Shown here in pieces: positions 45,616 through 54,233 of a DNA stretch of 64,000 nucleotides. The notes below the pieces were generated by a model. That model ran no database searches, was not told the origin of the DNA, and saw nothing but the letters and a program-made list of their open reading frames with translations. The DNA comes from CALUOB01 sp944322305 (GTDB lineage: Bacteria > Actinomycetota > Coriobacteriia > Coriobacteriales > Coriobacteriaceae). The translations under genes and the position numbers were made by a program. The stretch covers positions 1,178,001-1,242,000 of the forward strand of contig OZ007031.1 of NCBI GenBank assembly GCA_963931605.1, in the 5' to 3' direction. Every line of letters starts with the position of its first letter. The stretch's first letter is position 1.

Positions 45616-48600
45616 ATGACTTCGCCCGAAACCGCACCCACCGTCGGCACAGGCGCCGCCGAAGCGTCCGCGCCCACGCTCTTATCGCCCGGCCAGGAGC
45701 TCTCCGGCTTCACTGTCACGCGCGCGGAGCGCATAGACGAGCTCGACGCCACCGCCTTCGAGCTCGCCCACAAGGCCTCCGGCGCGCGGCTGCTCTACCT
45801 TGCCTGCGCCGACGACAACAAGGCCTTCGCCATCGGTTTCAAGACCCCGCCCACCGACGACACGGGCGTCTTCCACATCCTGGAGCACTCGGTGCTGTGC
45901 GGCTCGGCCAAGTTCCCGGTGAAGGAGCCCTTCGTCGATCTCATCAAGACCTCGATGCAGACCTTCCTGAACGCCATGACCTACCCGGACAAAACCGTGT
46001 ACCCCGTGGCCTCTACCAACGAGCAGGACCTTATGAACCTCATGGACGTGTACATGGACGCGGTGCTGAACCCGGCCATCTACACCAAGCCGCAGATCTT
46101 TGAGCAGGAGGGCTGGCACCTGGAGCTCGACGTGCCCGAGGGCGCCGGCGTGCGCGACGGCCGCCTGCGCTACAACGGCGTGGTCTTCAACGAGATGAAA
46201 GGCGCCCTCTCCGACCCCTCCGACGTGCTGGACGACGCCGTGAGCCGCGCGCTCTTCCCCAACACCGCCTACGCCTGCGAGTCCGGCGGCGACCCGCGCG
46301 CCATCCCCGCCCTCACCTACGAGCAGTTCCTCAACACCCACGCGCGCCACTACAACCTGGCCAACAGCCTCATCGTGCTCTACGGCAACCTGCACGTCGA
46401 GCGCGAGCTCGCCTTCTTGAACGACAAGTACCTGAGCGGCGAGGCCCACGCGCAGGCCGCCGCGTGCAAGCGCGGGCACGGCGCGGCCGAGAACCCCGGC
46501 CAGCCGAACCCGCTTGAGCGCCAGGAGCCCGTGGTGTGCCCGTACCGCCGCGTGGAGATGGCCACCACGCCAGAGAACGCCCAGGTGGGCCTCGCCTTTG
46601 TGCTGGGCGACGTCTGCGACCGCGAGCGCATTGTGGCGGCCGACGTGCTGTTCGAGACGCTTTTGGGCTCCAACGAGGCGCCCGTGAAGCGCGCGCTCCT
46701 CGACGCGGGGCTCGGCGGCGACGTGAGCTCCTACACCCAGGCCACCTGCCTGCAGCCCTACGAGCTCATCGTGCTGCGCAACGCCAAGCCCGCGGTGGCT
46801 CAGGCCTTCCGCGACACCGTCCTCGCCAGCTGCCGCGCCCTCGTTGAGCAGGGCATCCCGCGCGACCGCCTCGAGGCCACCATCGCGAGCAACGAGTACG
46901 ACCTGCGCCAGCGCGACTACGGCATCGCCGACGGCGTGGTGCTTGCCCTCGACGCGCTGTCCACCTGGCTCTACAGCGAGGACGCCGCCACGCTCGGCCT
47001 CAAGTACGCCGACATCTTCGCCAACCTGCGCGCCAAGCTGGACAGCGGCTACTTCGAGCAGCTGCTGGACGAGCTCGTGCTCAACAGCGAGCACTGGGCC
47101 CTGGTGGAGCTCGCGCCGGTTGAGTCGGGCGCCGGCGACCCGGAGGCCGAGCGCCTGGAGGCGCTCAAAGCGCAGATGACCGACGCCGAGCTCGCAGGCG
47201 TCGTGTCCGCCGAGGCCGAGCTGCGCGCCGCGCAGGAGGCGCCCGACGCCCCGGAGGCAACCGCCGCGCTGCCGCGCCTCACGGTTGCCGACATCGGCCT
47301 GGCGGCCCCCGAGCCCGCGCTCACGGTTGACACCTGCGCGCCCATCCCCTGCCTCACGCACCGCATCCCCACCAACCGCTTGGCCTACGCCCTCACCTAC
47401 TTCGACATCACGAGCGTCAGCTACCAGGAGCTCCCCTACGTCACCGTGCTGGCGCAGCTCCTGAAGCGCCTGGGCACTGAGCGCATGAGCGCCGGCGAGC
47501 TTGACAGCTACGTCAAGGCCAACCTGGGCTTTTTGTCCTTCTCAACCGAGGTGTACGCGCCCGGGAGCCCGCGCCTGGCCCGCCCCAAGCTCGTGGTGGC
47601 GGCCGGCGCCCTGTCCGAGAAGGTCCCGGAGCTGGCGCGCATCCCGCAGGAGGTCTGGGCCACCACGCGCTTCGACGACGAGGGCAAGATCTTGGACGTG
47701 CTCACGCAGATGCGCATCAACCTCGAGCAGGGCTTCCTCAACGCCGGCCACGGCGCCGCCATGGCCCGCGCGCTTTCCTACGTCTCGCCTGCGGCCGTGG
47801 TGCGCGAGCAGCTCGGCGGCGTGGACTTCTACCGCTGGCTGCGCGAGCTTATCGCCTCCTACGACGCGCGCAAGCACGAGCTGGCCGAGAAGCTCCGCGA
47901 GCTCTCCGCGCGCATCTTCGTGTCCGACGGCGCCGTGGCTAGCTTCGTGGGCTCGGCCGAGGACTACCGCCGCTACTGGGACGCCGCCGGCACCTTGGGG
48001 CTCGCGCCGCGCACCGCGCCGATCAAGGAGCTCTACGTCCCCATGCCCGAGGACAAGCACGAGGCCTTCATCATCCCCAGCGACATCTGCTTCTGCGCCC
48101 AGGCGCACGACCCGCGCCTTCTGGGGCTCGCGACCTCGGGCGTGTGGGGCGTGGCGTCCAACGCGCTCTCCTACGACTTCCTCTGGAACGAGGTGCGCGT
48201 GAAGGGCGGCGCCTACGGCTGCGGCTTCCGCGTGCAGGCCGACCGCCAGCTGGCCTTCTACTCCTACCGCGACCCGGCGCTCGACGCCACGCTCGCGCGC
48301 TTCGCCGAGGCCGGCGCCTGGCTCAGCGCCTTCGAGCCCGACGAAGCGGCCTTCGAAGGCCTCGTGGTCTCCACCACCGCCACGCACGACGCGCCGGTTA
48401 AGCCCTACGCGCAGGCGCGCCGCCAGGACGCCGCGTACTTCTCGCGCCGCCCGGCCAACCTGCGCGAGCAGCTGCGCGCCGAGATCCTCGCCTCCACGCC
48501 CGAGGCCCTGCGCGCCGTGGGCGCCCCGGTGACCAAGATGGCCGCCGAAGCCCCGGCCTGCGTCTTCGGTTCGCGCGACCTGGTGGAGCACAACCGCGCC

Positions 48601-48630
48601 GGCCTCACCCCGGTGGACCTCCTCGCCTAA
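45616..48630 (+). CDS. M16C-family zinc metallopeptidase
   Basis: A 1004-residue presequence-protease/insulinase-like peptidase that degrades peptides inside a closing chamber. The inverted zinc motif HxxEH is HILEH at residues 87-91 (FHILEHSVLCGSAKFPVKEP), and the third ligand Glu lies in the region RYNGVVFNEMKGALSDPSDV. The second half includes TPENAQVGLAFVLGDVCDRE and the Arg/Tyr pair of VKGGAYGCGFRVQ, typical for substrate binding in M16C. No signal peptide is seen, so it should be cytoplasmic. The ATG at 45616 follows CGAGGAGCACT. The length fits the 970-1010 range of bacterial M16C enzymes. It ends in an unusually long hairpin terminator. Confidence 0.94.
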   Translation: MTSPETAPTVGTGAAEASAPTLLSPGQELSGFTVTRAERIDELDATAFELAHKASGARLLYLACADDNKAFAIGFKTPPTDDTGVFHILEHSVLCGSAKFPVKEPFVDLIKTSMQTFLNAMTYPDKTVYPVASTNEQDLMNLMDVYMDAVLNPAIYTKPQIFEQEGWHLELDVPEGAGVRDGRLRYNGVVFNEMKGALSDPSDVLDDAVSRALFPNTAYACESGGDPRAIPALTYEQFLNTHARHYNLANSLIVLYGNLHVERELAFLNDKYLSGEAHAQAAACKRGHGAAENPGQPNPLERQEPVVCPYRRVEMATTPENAQVGLAFVLGDVCDRERIVAADVLFETLLGSNEAPVKRALLDAGLGGDVSSYTQATCLQPYELIVLRNAKPAVAQAFRDTVLASCRALVEQGIPRDRLEATIASNEYDLRQRDYGIADGVVLALDALSTWLYSEDAATLGLKYADIFANLRAKLDSGYFEQLLDELVLNSEHWALVELAPVESGAGDPEAERLEALKAQMTDAELAGVVSAEAELRAAQEAPDAPEATAALPRLTVADIGLAAPEPALTVDTCAPIPCLTHRIPTNRLAYALTYFDITSVSYQELPYVTVLAQLLKRLGTERMSAGELDSYVKANLGFLSFSTEVYAPGSPRLARPKLVVAAGALSEKVPELARIPQEVWATTRFDDEGKILDVLTQMRINLEQGFLNAGHGAAMARALSYVSPAAVVREQLGGVDFYRWLRELIASYDARKHELAEKLRELSARIFVSDGAVASFVGSAEDYRRYWDAAGTLGLAPRTAPIKELYVPMPEDKHEAFIIPSDICFCAQAHDPRLLGLATSGVWGVASNALSYDFLWNEVRVKGGAYGCGFRVQADRQLAFYSYRDPALDATLARFAEAGAWLSAFEPDEAAFEGLVVSTTATHDAPVKPYAQARRQDAAYFSRRPANLREQLRAEILASTPEALRAVGAPVTKMAAEAPACVFGSRDLVEHNRAGLTPVDLLA

Positions 48631-48692
48631 GCGAGAAGCTCGGGTCTCAACCTGGGCGACCGCGCTTACGCGAGCCGCCGTCGATACCCAAC

Positions 48693-48764
48693 GGGCCGAG
48701 GACGATAAGAACCCAAAATCCGCCCGATATCGGATTTTGGAACCTTATCGTCCTCGGCCCTTTT
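48693..48764 (+). terminator. Long hairpin terminator of the M16C gene
   Basis: GGGCCGAGGACGATAAG (48693-48709) pairs with CTTATCGTCCTCGGCCC (48744-48760); an inner CCAAAATCCG/CGGATTTTGG stem extends the arm, and TTTT follows. The palindrome is 68 bp in all. Confidence 0.8.
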
Positions 48765-48812
48765 GCATGTCCCGGTTATTGCGAACACGGCGCGCGGCGA
48801 GCCCGAGAACCA

Positions 48813-48884
48813 CGAGCCGCCGGAGGACAAGGTTCTGAGATCTGATATCGGGCAGATCTCAGGTTCTTGTCCACCGGCGGCTCG
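48813..48884. repeat. 72-bp near-perfect palindrome
   Basis: Arms 48813-48844 and 48853-48884 pair with three mismatched positions around an eight-base loop (ATATCGGG); the inner stem is CTGAGATCTG/CAGATCTCAG. It lies 35 bp past the stop of the minus-strand kinase-like gene. There is no T-run, but it probably ends that transcript. Its inner GATATCGG word also occurs in the neighbouring hairpin. Confidence 0.7.
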
Positions 48885-48918
48885 CGCGTTGCGTTACCCT
48901 CTTTATGCAGTCCGCCGC

Positions 48919-49647
48919 TTACGCCTCTGCGGTGGGCTCGGCGCTGGCGCTTTCGGCGGCGCAGACGGCCTCTTCCTCAAAGACGCCCAGCTCACGCAAC
49001 TTGGAGCGGTACGCGGCGGCGATCACGTCGACGCAGCCCTGGCGCCCCAGCTTGGCGCGGTTCACCACCAGGTCCTTGCCGTCGCTCATCTTCCACTTGC
49101 CGGCCGAGTAGCGCTTGTAGAACTGCTCGCGGGCGCGCTGCATGCGCTTCACCAGCTTGGCGCCCTTCTTGCGCGTGATGCCGCGCTTCTCGCTCACGAT
49201 GGTGATGCGGTCCTCAAGCGGCGCGGTCACGAGCACGGCGATGTGGTTGGGGTTGCGGCGCAGCAGGTAGTCCGACAGGCGCCCCTCGATGATGCAGCTC
49301 TCGGTGGAGCCCAAGTCGAGGATGACCTGCGCCATCTTCTCAAAGAGCTTGTCGGCCAGCGTGCGCGCGTCGAACTGGTCCGGCAGAAAAGCGAGGTTCT
49401 CGGCCGCCAGCTGCTCGTCGTAGGCGGCCATCTTGTCCACCGTCTCGTCGGCGCGCAGGGCCGAGCGCACCAGCAGCTCGTTGTCGTACAGCGGGATGCC
49501 CAGCTCGGTTGCGAGCATCTTGCCCACCTCGTGGCCCTCGGCGCCGAAGTCGCGCGCGATGGTGATGACCACCGGCTGCCCGGCGTGCTCGGCCTCGGGG
49601 GCGGCAACGCGCTTCTCGAGCGCGTGCTTGCGTTTCTTGATAGCCAT
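48919..49647 (-). CDS. Cytidylate kinase-like P-loop protein
   Basis: A 242-residue member of the cytidylate-kinase-like family (PF13189 type). It has VVITIARDFGAEGHEVGKML (residues 25-44; the GAEGHEVGK segment takes the P-loop position in this family), ELGIPLYDNELLVRSA, the acceptor-side CIIEGRLSDYLLRRNPNHIA and VTAPLEDRITIVSEKRGITR. C-terminally come REQFYKRYSAGKW and DLVVNRAKLG. Such proteins differ from genuine Cmk and their substrate is unknown; some occur next to transporters. Here the next gene downstream of the amino-acid importer on the same strand is this one, 118 bp away. The ATG follows GAGGAGCTGCA. Confidence 0.85.
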   Translation of the reverse strand: MAIKKRKHALEKRVAAPEAEHAGQPVVITIARDFGAEGHEVGKMLATELGIPLYDNELLVRSALRADETVDKMAAYDEQLAAENLAFLPDQFDARTLADKLFEKMAQVILDLGSTESCIIEGRLSDYLLRRNPNHIAVLVTAPLEDRITIVSEKRGITRKKGAKLVKRMQRAREQFYKRYSAGKWKMSDGKDLVVNRAKLGRQGCVDVIAAAYRSKLRELGVFEEEAVCAAESASAEPTAEA

Positions 49648-49724
49648 TGCAGCTCCTCACAAGTCTTGGCGTGCCGTGGGAGACGAGCACGGACGGCAGG
49701 TGCGGACGGCGCACCTCCCGCGTT

Positions 49725-49753
49725 TCTGCCATTGGTACCCGTCCCCCGCGGCA
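49725..49753. repeat. Solo arm of the palindromic element
   Basis: CTGCCATTGGTACCCGTCCC at 49725 corresponds to one arm of the elements at 8.7, 26.4 and 38.0 kb. The other arm is missing, but a short CTGCC/GGCAG pair closes the fragment. It sits 12 bp past the permease stop at 49766. Confidence 0.6.
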
Positions 49754-49765
49754 GATATGCAAACG

Positions 49766-50413
49766 CTAGGCGGCGACCACGCGGCGCTGATAGGCGCGCA
49801 CCACGAGCGAGATCCCGAAGTTCAGCGCGAAGTACAGCAGGAACACGAACCCGTACAGCAACAGCACCTGGGAGAGGTCGCTCGTGTAGCCCATGACCAC
49901 CTTGGCCGAGAACATGAACTCCATCACGTTGATGCCGGCCAGGTACGAGGAGTCCTTGATGACCGTGGTGCACTGACTGAAGAGCGCCGGAATGATGGTC
50001 TTGAACGTCTGCGGCAGGATGATGAGGCGCATGGACGAGAAGAACCCGAAGCCCTGGCTCTTGGCTGCCTCGAACTGGCTCTTGGGGATGGAGTTCAGGC
50101 CGCCGCGGATGATCTCGGCCATGACCGCCGAGGTGAAGATCGTAAAGGCGAGCACCGAGATGAAGATGTCGGAACCCTTGACCGTGAAGTAGATGAACAG
50201 GATCCACAGCAGGTTCGGCGTGCAGCGGAACAGCTCGATGTAGGCCGAGACGATCCACTTGAAGATCGAGAGCTTGCCGGTGCAGTACTGCTTCACAAGC
50301 GCCAGCACCGTGCCAAGGATGACCGAGAAGATGATGGCCAGAAACGAGATCTCGATGGTCTTGAGGAAGCCGGCCATGATGAAGGAAACGTTTGCCGGGG
50401 TGAAGATCTCCAT
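49766..50413 (-). CDS. Polar amino-acid ABC transporter permease (GlnP/HisM type)
   Basis: A 215-residue permease with five or six membrane helices. It begins FIMAGFLKTIEISFLAIIFS, has the family signature LFRCTPNLLWILFIYF near residue 60 and the EAA loop EIIRGGLNSIPKSQFEAAKS followed by QGFGFFSSMRLIILPQTFK, which contacts the ATPase. It pairs with the permease encoded just upstream (3 bp spacing) as the heterodimeric channel of a His/Glu/Gln/Arg-type importer. The ATG follows GAAGGAGGCATAAGCT. Substrate class is inferred from the family: polar amino acids. Confidence 0.9.
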   Translation of the reverse strand: MEIFTPANVSFIMAGFLKTIEISFLAIIFSVILGTVLALVKQYCTGKLSIFKWIVSAYIELFRCTPNLLWILFIYFTVKGSDIFISVLAFTIFTSAVMAEIIRGGLNSIPKSQFEAAKSQGFGFFSSMRLIILPQTFKTIIPALFSQCTTVIKDSSYLAGINVMEFMFSAKVVMGYTSDLSQVLLLYGFVFLLYFALNFGISLVVRAYQRRVVAA

Positions 50414-50416
50414 AGC

Positions 50417-51169
50417 TTATGCCTCCTTCGCGGTCTCGGGGGCCGGCGTGATGCCGGGGATGCTCTTGGCGCGCGGACGGCGCTTGCTGCGGCGCTCGAG
50501 CCACTGCACGAGCAGGGCCAGCGGGAAGCAGATGATGAAGTACAGCACGCAGGCCATGATGTAGCCCTGCAGGTAGCCGTAGGTGGAGACGAAGTTGTCG
50601 GCGTTGTACATCAGGTCGCCGCCGGCGATAAGCGCCAGCACCGAGGTGTTCTTGACCAGGTTGAGCGCCTGGTTGCACAGCGGCGGCAGGATCACCTTGA
50701 AGGTCTGCGGCAGGATGATGTAGGCGTAGGCCTGCGGGCGGCTGAAGCCCTGGGAGAGCGCTGCTTCCATCTGGCCGCGCGGCACGCTCTCGATGCCGGT
50801 GCGGATAACCTCGGAGATGTAGGCGGCGTGGTAGAGCCCCACGCCTACCGCGCCGATGGCGAACGACGAGATGCGCACCGGGCTCGGCGCGCCGAGGATG
50901 ACCTGCAGCACGCGCGGGCCGGCCATGTAGTAGAAGAACACCTGTACCGGCAGCGGTGTGTTCTGGAAGAACTCAACGTACACGCGGCTGGCGGCGCGCA
51001 GCACCCGCGAGCGCGTGGTAGAGAAGATGCCCAGCACCGTGCCGAGCACCAGCGAGATGGCCAAGCCGGCAACGGTCACCTGCAGCGTGAAGAAAAACCC
51101 GTCCCAGAAGGGCCCCATGCTGCTGAGGGTAATTTCCCAACGCCTGGCATCGAACAACCCGTCGAGCAT
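50417..51169 (-). CDS. Polar amino-acid ABC transporter permease
   Basis: A 250-residue permease, partner of the preceding entry. It has a leading periplasmic-type segment, then FFFTLQVTVAGLAISLVLGT, YVEFFQNTPLPVQVFFYYM (signature), and the EAA loop EVIRTGIESVPRGQMEAALS followed by QGFSRPQAYAYIILPQTFKV. The last 30 residues are basic and Pro-rich. It is co-transcribed with the second permease; the binding-protein gene lies 145 bp upstream, with a hairpin between them (51255-51296). The ATG follows GGAAAGGAGACGCT. Confidence 0.9.
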   Translation of the reverse strand: MLDGLFDARRWEITLSSMGPFWDGFFFTLQVTVAGLAISLVLGTVLGIFSTTRSRVLRAASRVYVEFFQNTPLPVQVFFYYMAGPRVLQVILGAPSPVRISSFAIGAVGVGLYHAAYISEVIRTGIESVPRGQMEAALSQGFSRPQAYAYIILPQTFKVILPPLCNQALNLVKNTSVLALIAGGDLMYNADNFVSTYGYLQGYIMACVLYFIICFPLALLVQWLERRSKRRPRAKSIPGITPAPETAKEA

Positions 51170-51254
51170 AGCGTCTCCTTTCCAATCCCTGTCCCAAAAG
51201 AAGACCGGTGCACGGGCTTGCCGCGCCCCGGGAACCCGCCTCCTTTGAGGACAT

Positions 51255-51300
51255 GCGCCAAGGGCGAACGCAGCGCTGCGCGTCCGCCCTTGGCGCGTTT
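51255..51300 (-). terminator. Intra-operon hairpin between binding protein and permeases
   Basis: GCGCCAAGGGCG (51255-51266) pairs with CGCCCTTGGCGC (51285-51296), with an inner GCAGCGCTGC stem. Because it sits after the binding-protein stop but before the permeases, it likely limits read-through or protects the upstream mRNA, raising the level of binding protein over channel. Confidence 0.7.
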
Positions 51301-51313
51301 GGTTCAGCTGCGT

Positions 51314-52177
51314 TTACGCGCTCGCGCCGAGCCAGGTCTGGACCTCCTCGTCCATCCAGCCGTTCTCGAGCAGCTCCTGCACCTTGTCGTCAACGACCTC
51401 GGTGAGGTCGGAGCCCTTCTTGGTGGCCACGCCGTAGTCCTGCGTACCGAACTCGATCTCGGGCTGCACGAGCTCCTTGTTGTCGTTCATGTAGGTGTTG
51501 AGCGTGGAGCGGTCCATGGCGAAGGCGTCGATGTTGCCCGACTCCAGGGCGGAGTTGATGGACGGGTAGTCCGGGTACTCCTGGAAGGTGGGCGTGGCGT
51601 CGATGCCCTGGTCGGCGAGCATCTGGGTCACGGCGTCCTTGGTGGTGGAGCCCTGGGAGACGCCGATGATCTTGCCGTCAAGGTCGGCCATGTCGGTGAT
51701 GCCCGAGGACTTCATGACCATGATGCCCACCGAGTCGGTGCGGTAGGGCGTGGAGAAGTCCCAGTCCTGCTCGCGCTCAGGGGTGATGGTGTAGGTGGCC
51801 ACGACGACGTCGAGGGTGTCGTTGTCGATAAGCGGGCCGCGGGTCTTGGGCGTCACCGCCGTGAACTCGCAGAGCTGCTGCTCCTTGGCCTCCTCGTAGG
51901 TGGTGCCGAGCACCGCGGCGGCCAGCTGGTAGCATAGGTCGATCTCGAGGCCCTCGTACTGGTTGGTCTCGGTGTTGAGGTAGCCGTAGCCCAGCACGTC
52001 CTGCTTGACGCCGCAGGCGAGCTTGCCGCGGTCCTTGATGGCCTGGACCTTGGACTCCGAGCTGCCGGAAGCAGAGCCGGAGCCCGCGTCCCCACCGCTG
52101 CAGCCCGCAAGGCCGAGGCCGGCGACCGTGGCGACCGCGCTGAAAGCGCCGAGGAACTGACGACGTGACATATCCAT
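51314..52177 (-). CDS. Tat-exported lipoprotein, amino-acid ABC transporter binding protein
   Basis: A 287-residue family 3 solute-binding lipoprotein. The N-terminus has a textbook twin-arginine motif (MDMSRRQFLGAFSAVATVAG) and lipobox LAGC, so folded export by the TatAC encoded at 23-24.5 kb is likely. The mature part opens KVQAIKDRGKLACGVKQDVL, then YEGLEIDLCYQLAAAVLG, DVVVATYTITPEREQDWDFS and KIIGVSQGSTTKDAV, the order seen in Glu/Asp/Gln binding proteins. The ATG at 52177 follows GAAAGGGGCTACATC; an ATG six codons earlier is poorer. It is the second gene of the ATPase - binding protein - permease - permease set. Confidence 0.92.
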   Translation of the reverse strand: MDMSRRQFLGAFSAVATVAGLGLAGCSGGDAGSGSASGSSESKVQAIKDRGKLACGVKQDVLGYGYLNTETNQYEGLEIDLCYQLAAAVLGTTYEEAKEQQLCEFTAVTPKTRGPLIDNDTLDVVVATYTITPEREQDWDFSTPYRTDSVGIMVMKSSGITDMADLDGKIIGVSQGSTTKDAVTQMLADQGIDATPTFQEYPDYPSINSALESGNIDAFAMDRSTLNTYMNDNKELVQPEIEFGTQDYGVATKKGSDLTEVVDDKVQELLENGWMDEEVQTWLGASA

Positions 52178-52345
52178 GATGTAGCCCCTTTCCATCGGGT
52201 TCGTAGCGCCCGCGCCCAGAGGGCCGCGGACTTTATCGAACGGCGCGCGGGCGGCTCAACCGCGCTTCTCGCACGCCGAGGGATACCGTGTGCGCGCCCC
52301 GCGCCGCCAAGCGGGCGAGCCCCGCGGGACGGGCGCGCTTCTCGC

Positions 52346-53080
52346 CTAATGCAGGATCTTGTTGAGGAAGTCCTTGCAGCGCGGGTTCTGCGGGTTGGTG
52401 AAGAAGTGCTCGGGCGTGCCCTCCTCCAAGATCTGGCCGTCGTCCATAAACAGGACGCGGTCGGCCACCTGCTTGGCGAAGTTCATCTCGTGCGTCACGC
52501 AGATCATGGTGATGTTGTCCCGCGCGAGCTCGATCATGACGTCGAGAACCTCCTGGATCATCTCGGGGTCGAGCGCGGAGGTGGGCTCGTCGAAGAGGAT
52601 GATCGGCTGCTTGGTGCACATGGCGCGCGCGATGGCCACGCGCTGCTGCTGGCCGCCGGAGAGGTTCTGCGGGTACTCGCCGGCCTTCTGCTCGAGGCCC
52701 ACGCGCCTGAGCGCGGCGAGCGCCGTCTTGGTGGCCTCTTCCTTGCTCTTCTTCTGCAGCTTCACGGGGGCCAGCGTGAGGTTCTTGAGCACCGTCATGT
52801 TGGGGTACAGGTTGAACTGCTGGAACACCATGGACGAGTACTTGCGGGCCATCTCCAGGTGGTTCTTCTTGGTGAGCGGCGTGCCGTCGATGATGACCTC
52901 GCCGGTGGTGGGCTCCTCGAGGTAGTCCATGCAGCGGATGAGCGTGGACTTGCCCGAGCCCGACGGGCCGATGATGACGACCTTCTCGCCCCGCTTCACG
53001 GTGAGGTTGACGTCCTTCAGCACGTGCAGGTCGCCGAAGTACTTGTTCAGCCCCTTGATCTCGATCATGGTGTCAGCCAT
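52346..53080 (-). CDS. Polar amino-acid ABC transporter ATPase (GlnQ type)
   Basis: A 244-residue ATPase energising the adjacent importer. Walker A is IIGPSGSGKSTLIRCMDYLE. The Q-loop is YSSMVFQQFNLYPNMTVLKN, which includes the LYPNM motif typical for amino-acid importers. The signature is NLSGGQQQRVAIARAM, Walker B is IILFDEPTSALDPEM, and the H-loop is ICVTHEMNFAKQVADRV. The ATG at 53080 follows AGAAAGGGAAAACGCAT; 50 codons upstream of it are not used. It is the first gene of the operon, so the promoter should lie in 53081-53390. All catalytic residues are in place. Confidence 0.94.
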   Translation of the reverse strand: MADTMIEIKGLNKYFGDLHVLKDVNLTVKRGEKVVIIGPSGSGKSTLIRCMDYLEEPTTGEVIIDGTPLTKKNHLEMARKYSSMVFQQFNLYPNMTVLKNLTLAPVKLQKKSKEEATKTALAALRRVGLEQKAGEYPQNLSGGQQQRVAIARAMCTKQPIILFDEPTSALDPEMIQEVLDVMIELARDNITMICVTHEMNFAKQVADRVLFMDDGQILEEGTPEHFFTNPQNPRCKDFLNKILH

Positions 53081-53390
53081 ATGCGTTTTCCCTTTCTGAC
53101 CGGTTCCCGCCCAAGCGGCGGTTGGCGCCCGGAGGCGCCTGCGGTACCCTGCGGCGCAGCGCGGTGCGCAACGCCGCGCGCCCCGCGCGAACGCAGCCAC
53201 CTTATCATGCACCTGATGCCGCCTCCGCACACGCGGCAGGGGCGTATGGAAACAGCGCGCTCATCATCCGTTAACAAAACGAAACAAAAGCGCGCGGCGA
53301 TGGGCGGTTTATACCCCGTTGCACAGATTTTATATCCTGCTGCTTGCTGCGGGGCGCAAAACACGCCCGCGCGGGATGCGGACCGGCGCC
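53081..53390. promoter_or_regulatory. Upstream region of the amino-acid importer operon
   Basis: No gene is supported. The part at 53265-53340 is AT-richer, with GTTAACAAAACGAAACAAAA and two TATA-like words (TATACC, TATATC), and presumably holds the promoter. No -35/-10 pair with good spacing could be fixed, and no riboswitch was recognised. Confidence 0.35.
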
Positions 53391-54233
53391 CTACGCCAGG
53401 CCGTGGGCCTTCAGCGCAGCGGCGATGCCGTCCTCGTCGTTGGAGAGCGTGATCTCGTCGGCCGCCTGCTTGAGCGCGCCGATGGCGTTGGCCATGGCAA
53501 CGCCCGTGCCCGCCACCTCGATCATCGAGATGTCGTTCTCGCCGTCACCGAACGCCATGAGGTCTTTCGGGTCGATGCCGATGCGCGGCAGGGCCGCGTT
53601 GAGCGCCGTGCCCTTGTTGACGTCGAGCGCGGTGAACTCGTAGTAAAACGCCGCCGTGAACATGCTGGACGCGCGGCCCTTGAACGGCGCGCCCATCTCA
53701 GCGTGATGCTCCTGCAGGTACTCCGGGTAGCCGGCCGTGAGGATCTTGTTTACCGGGCGCGAGACCCACGCCGCCAGGTCGGGCTCCTCGTGCAGGTAGA
53801 GGTTGCACATGCGGGCCTCCATCTGCACGATGTTCTGCGCGGGACGACCCGGCACCGTGTAGCTGGGCTGGTAGACGTCGCGCACGGTGAGGTAGCGGTC
53901 GTGCGGCACCATGGGGATGACGTCGAAGCCCTTCAGGTGCTCGAGGATCTCGCGCGCCAGCTCGGGCTCGATGGCGTTCTCGTAGATGACCTCGCCGGTC
54001 TGGCAGTCCGAGATGCAGGCGCCGTTGTACGAGATGAGCAGGCCGTCGTGGGTGTCCATCTCAAGCTCGTGGGCCATCTCCATCAAGCCCGGCGTGGGAC
54101 GGCCCGACGCCAGGGCGAGACGCACGCCCGAGGCCTGCGCCGTGAGCAGCGCCTCCTTGGTGGCCGGCGTCAGCTGGTCGAGCGAGTTCTTGAGGGTGCC
54201 GTCGATATCCATGGCGATCATGCGAACAGGCAT
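53391..54233 (-). CDS. Cof-type HAD-IIB phosphatase
   Basis: A 280-residue HAD phosphatase with all four motifs: MIAMDIDGTLKNSLDQLTPA (nucleophile Asp near residue 9), LALASGRPTPGL, the lysine of ALDVNKGTALNAAL, and LMAFGDGENDISMIEVAGTG followed by VAMANA. The cap domain spans about residues 85-195. The last part (ADEITLSNDEDGIAAALK) is the typical Cof end. The ATG at 54233 follows AAGGAGGACCGC. It is alone, with the amino-acid importer to its left and 1 kb of non-coding repeat DNA to its right. It is the third Cof-like paralogue in the window; the substrate is unknown. Confidence 0.92.
   Translation of the reverse strand: MPVRMIAMDIDGTLKNSLDQLTPATKEALLTAQASGVRLALASGRPTPGLMEMAHELEMDTHDGLLISYNGACISDCQTGEVIYENAIEPELAREILEHLKGFDVIPMVPHDRYLTVRDVYQPSYTVPGRPAQNIVQMEARMCNLYLHEEPDLAAWVSRPVNKILTAGYPEYLQEHHAEMGAPFKGRASSMFTAAFYYEFTALDVNKGTALNAALPRIGIDPKDLMAFGDGENDISMIEVAGTGVAMANAIGALKQAADEITLSNDEDGIAAALKAHGLA

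Larger units (their letters stand above)
48631..48918. other. Gap with two long hairpins between M16C and the kinase-like gene
   Basis: GCGAGAAGC follows the M16C stop directly (48631-48639). The rest is mainly two long palindromes (48693-48760 and 48813-48884), described separately. No gene was seen. Confidence 0.5.

Noticed and set aside
45222..46103. Plus-strand frames across the EamA-M16C gap
   Set aside because: They come from degenerate Ala/Pro/Ser-type nucleotide repeats and overlap the real M16C start in another frame.
53081..53390. Riboswitch (glutamine or similar) before the amino-acid importer
   Set aside because: No conserved aptamer core was recognisable by eye; a covariance search would be needed to decide.
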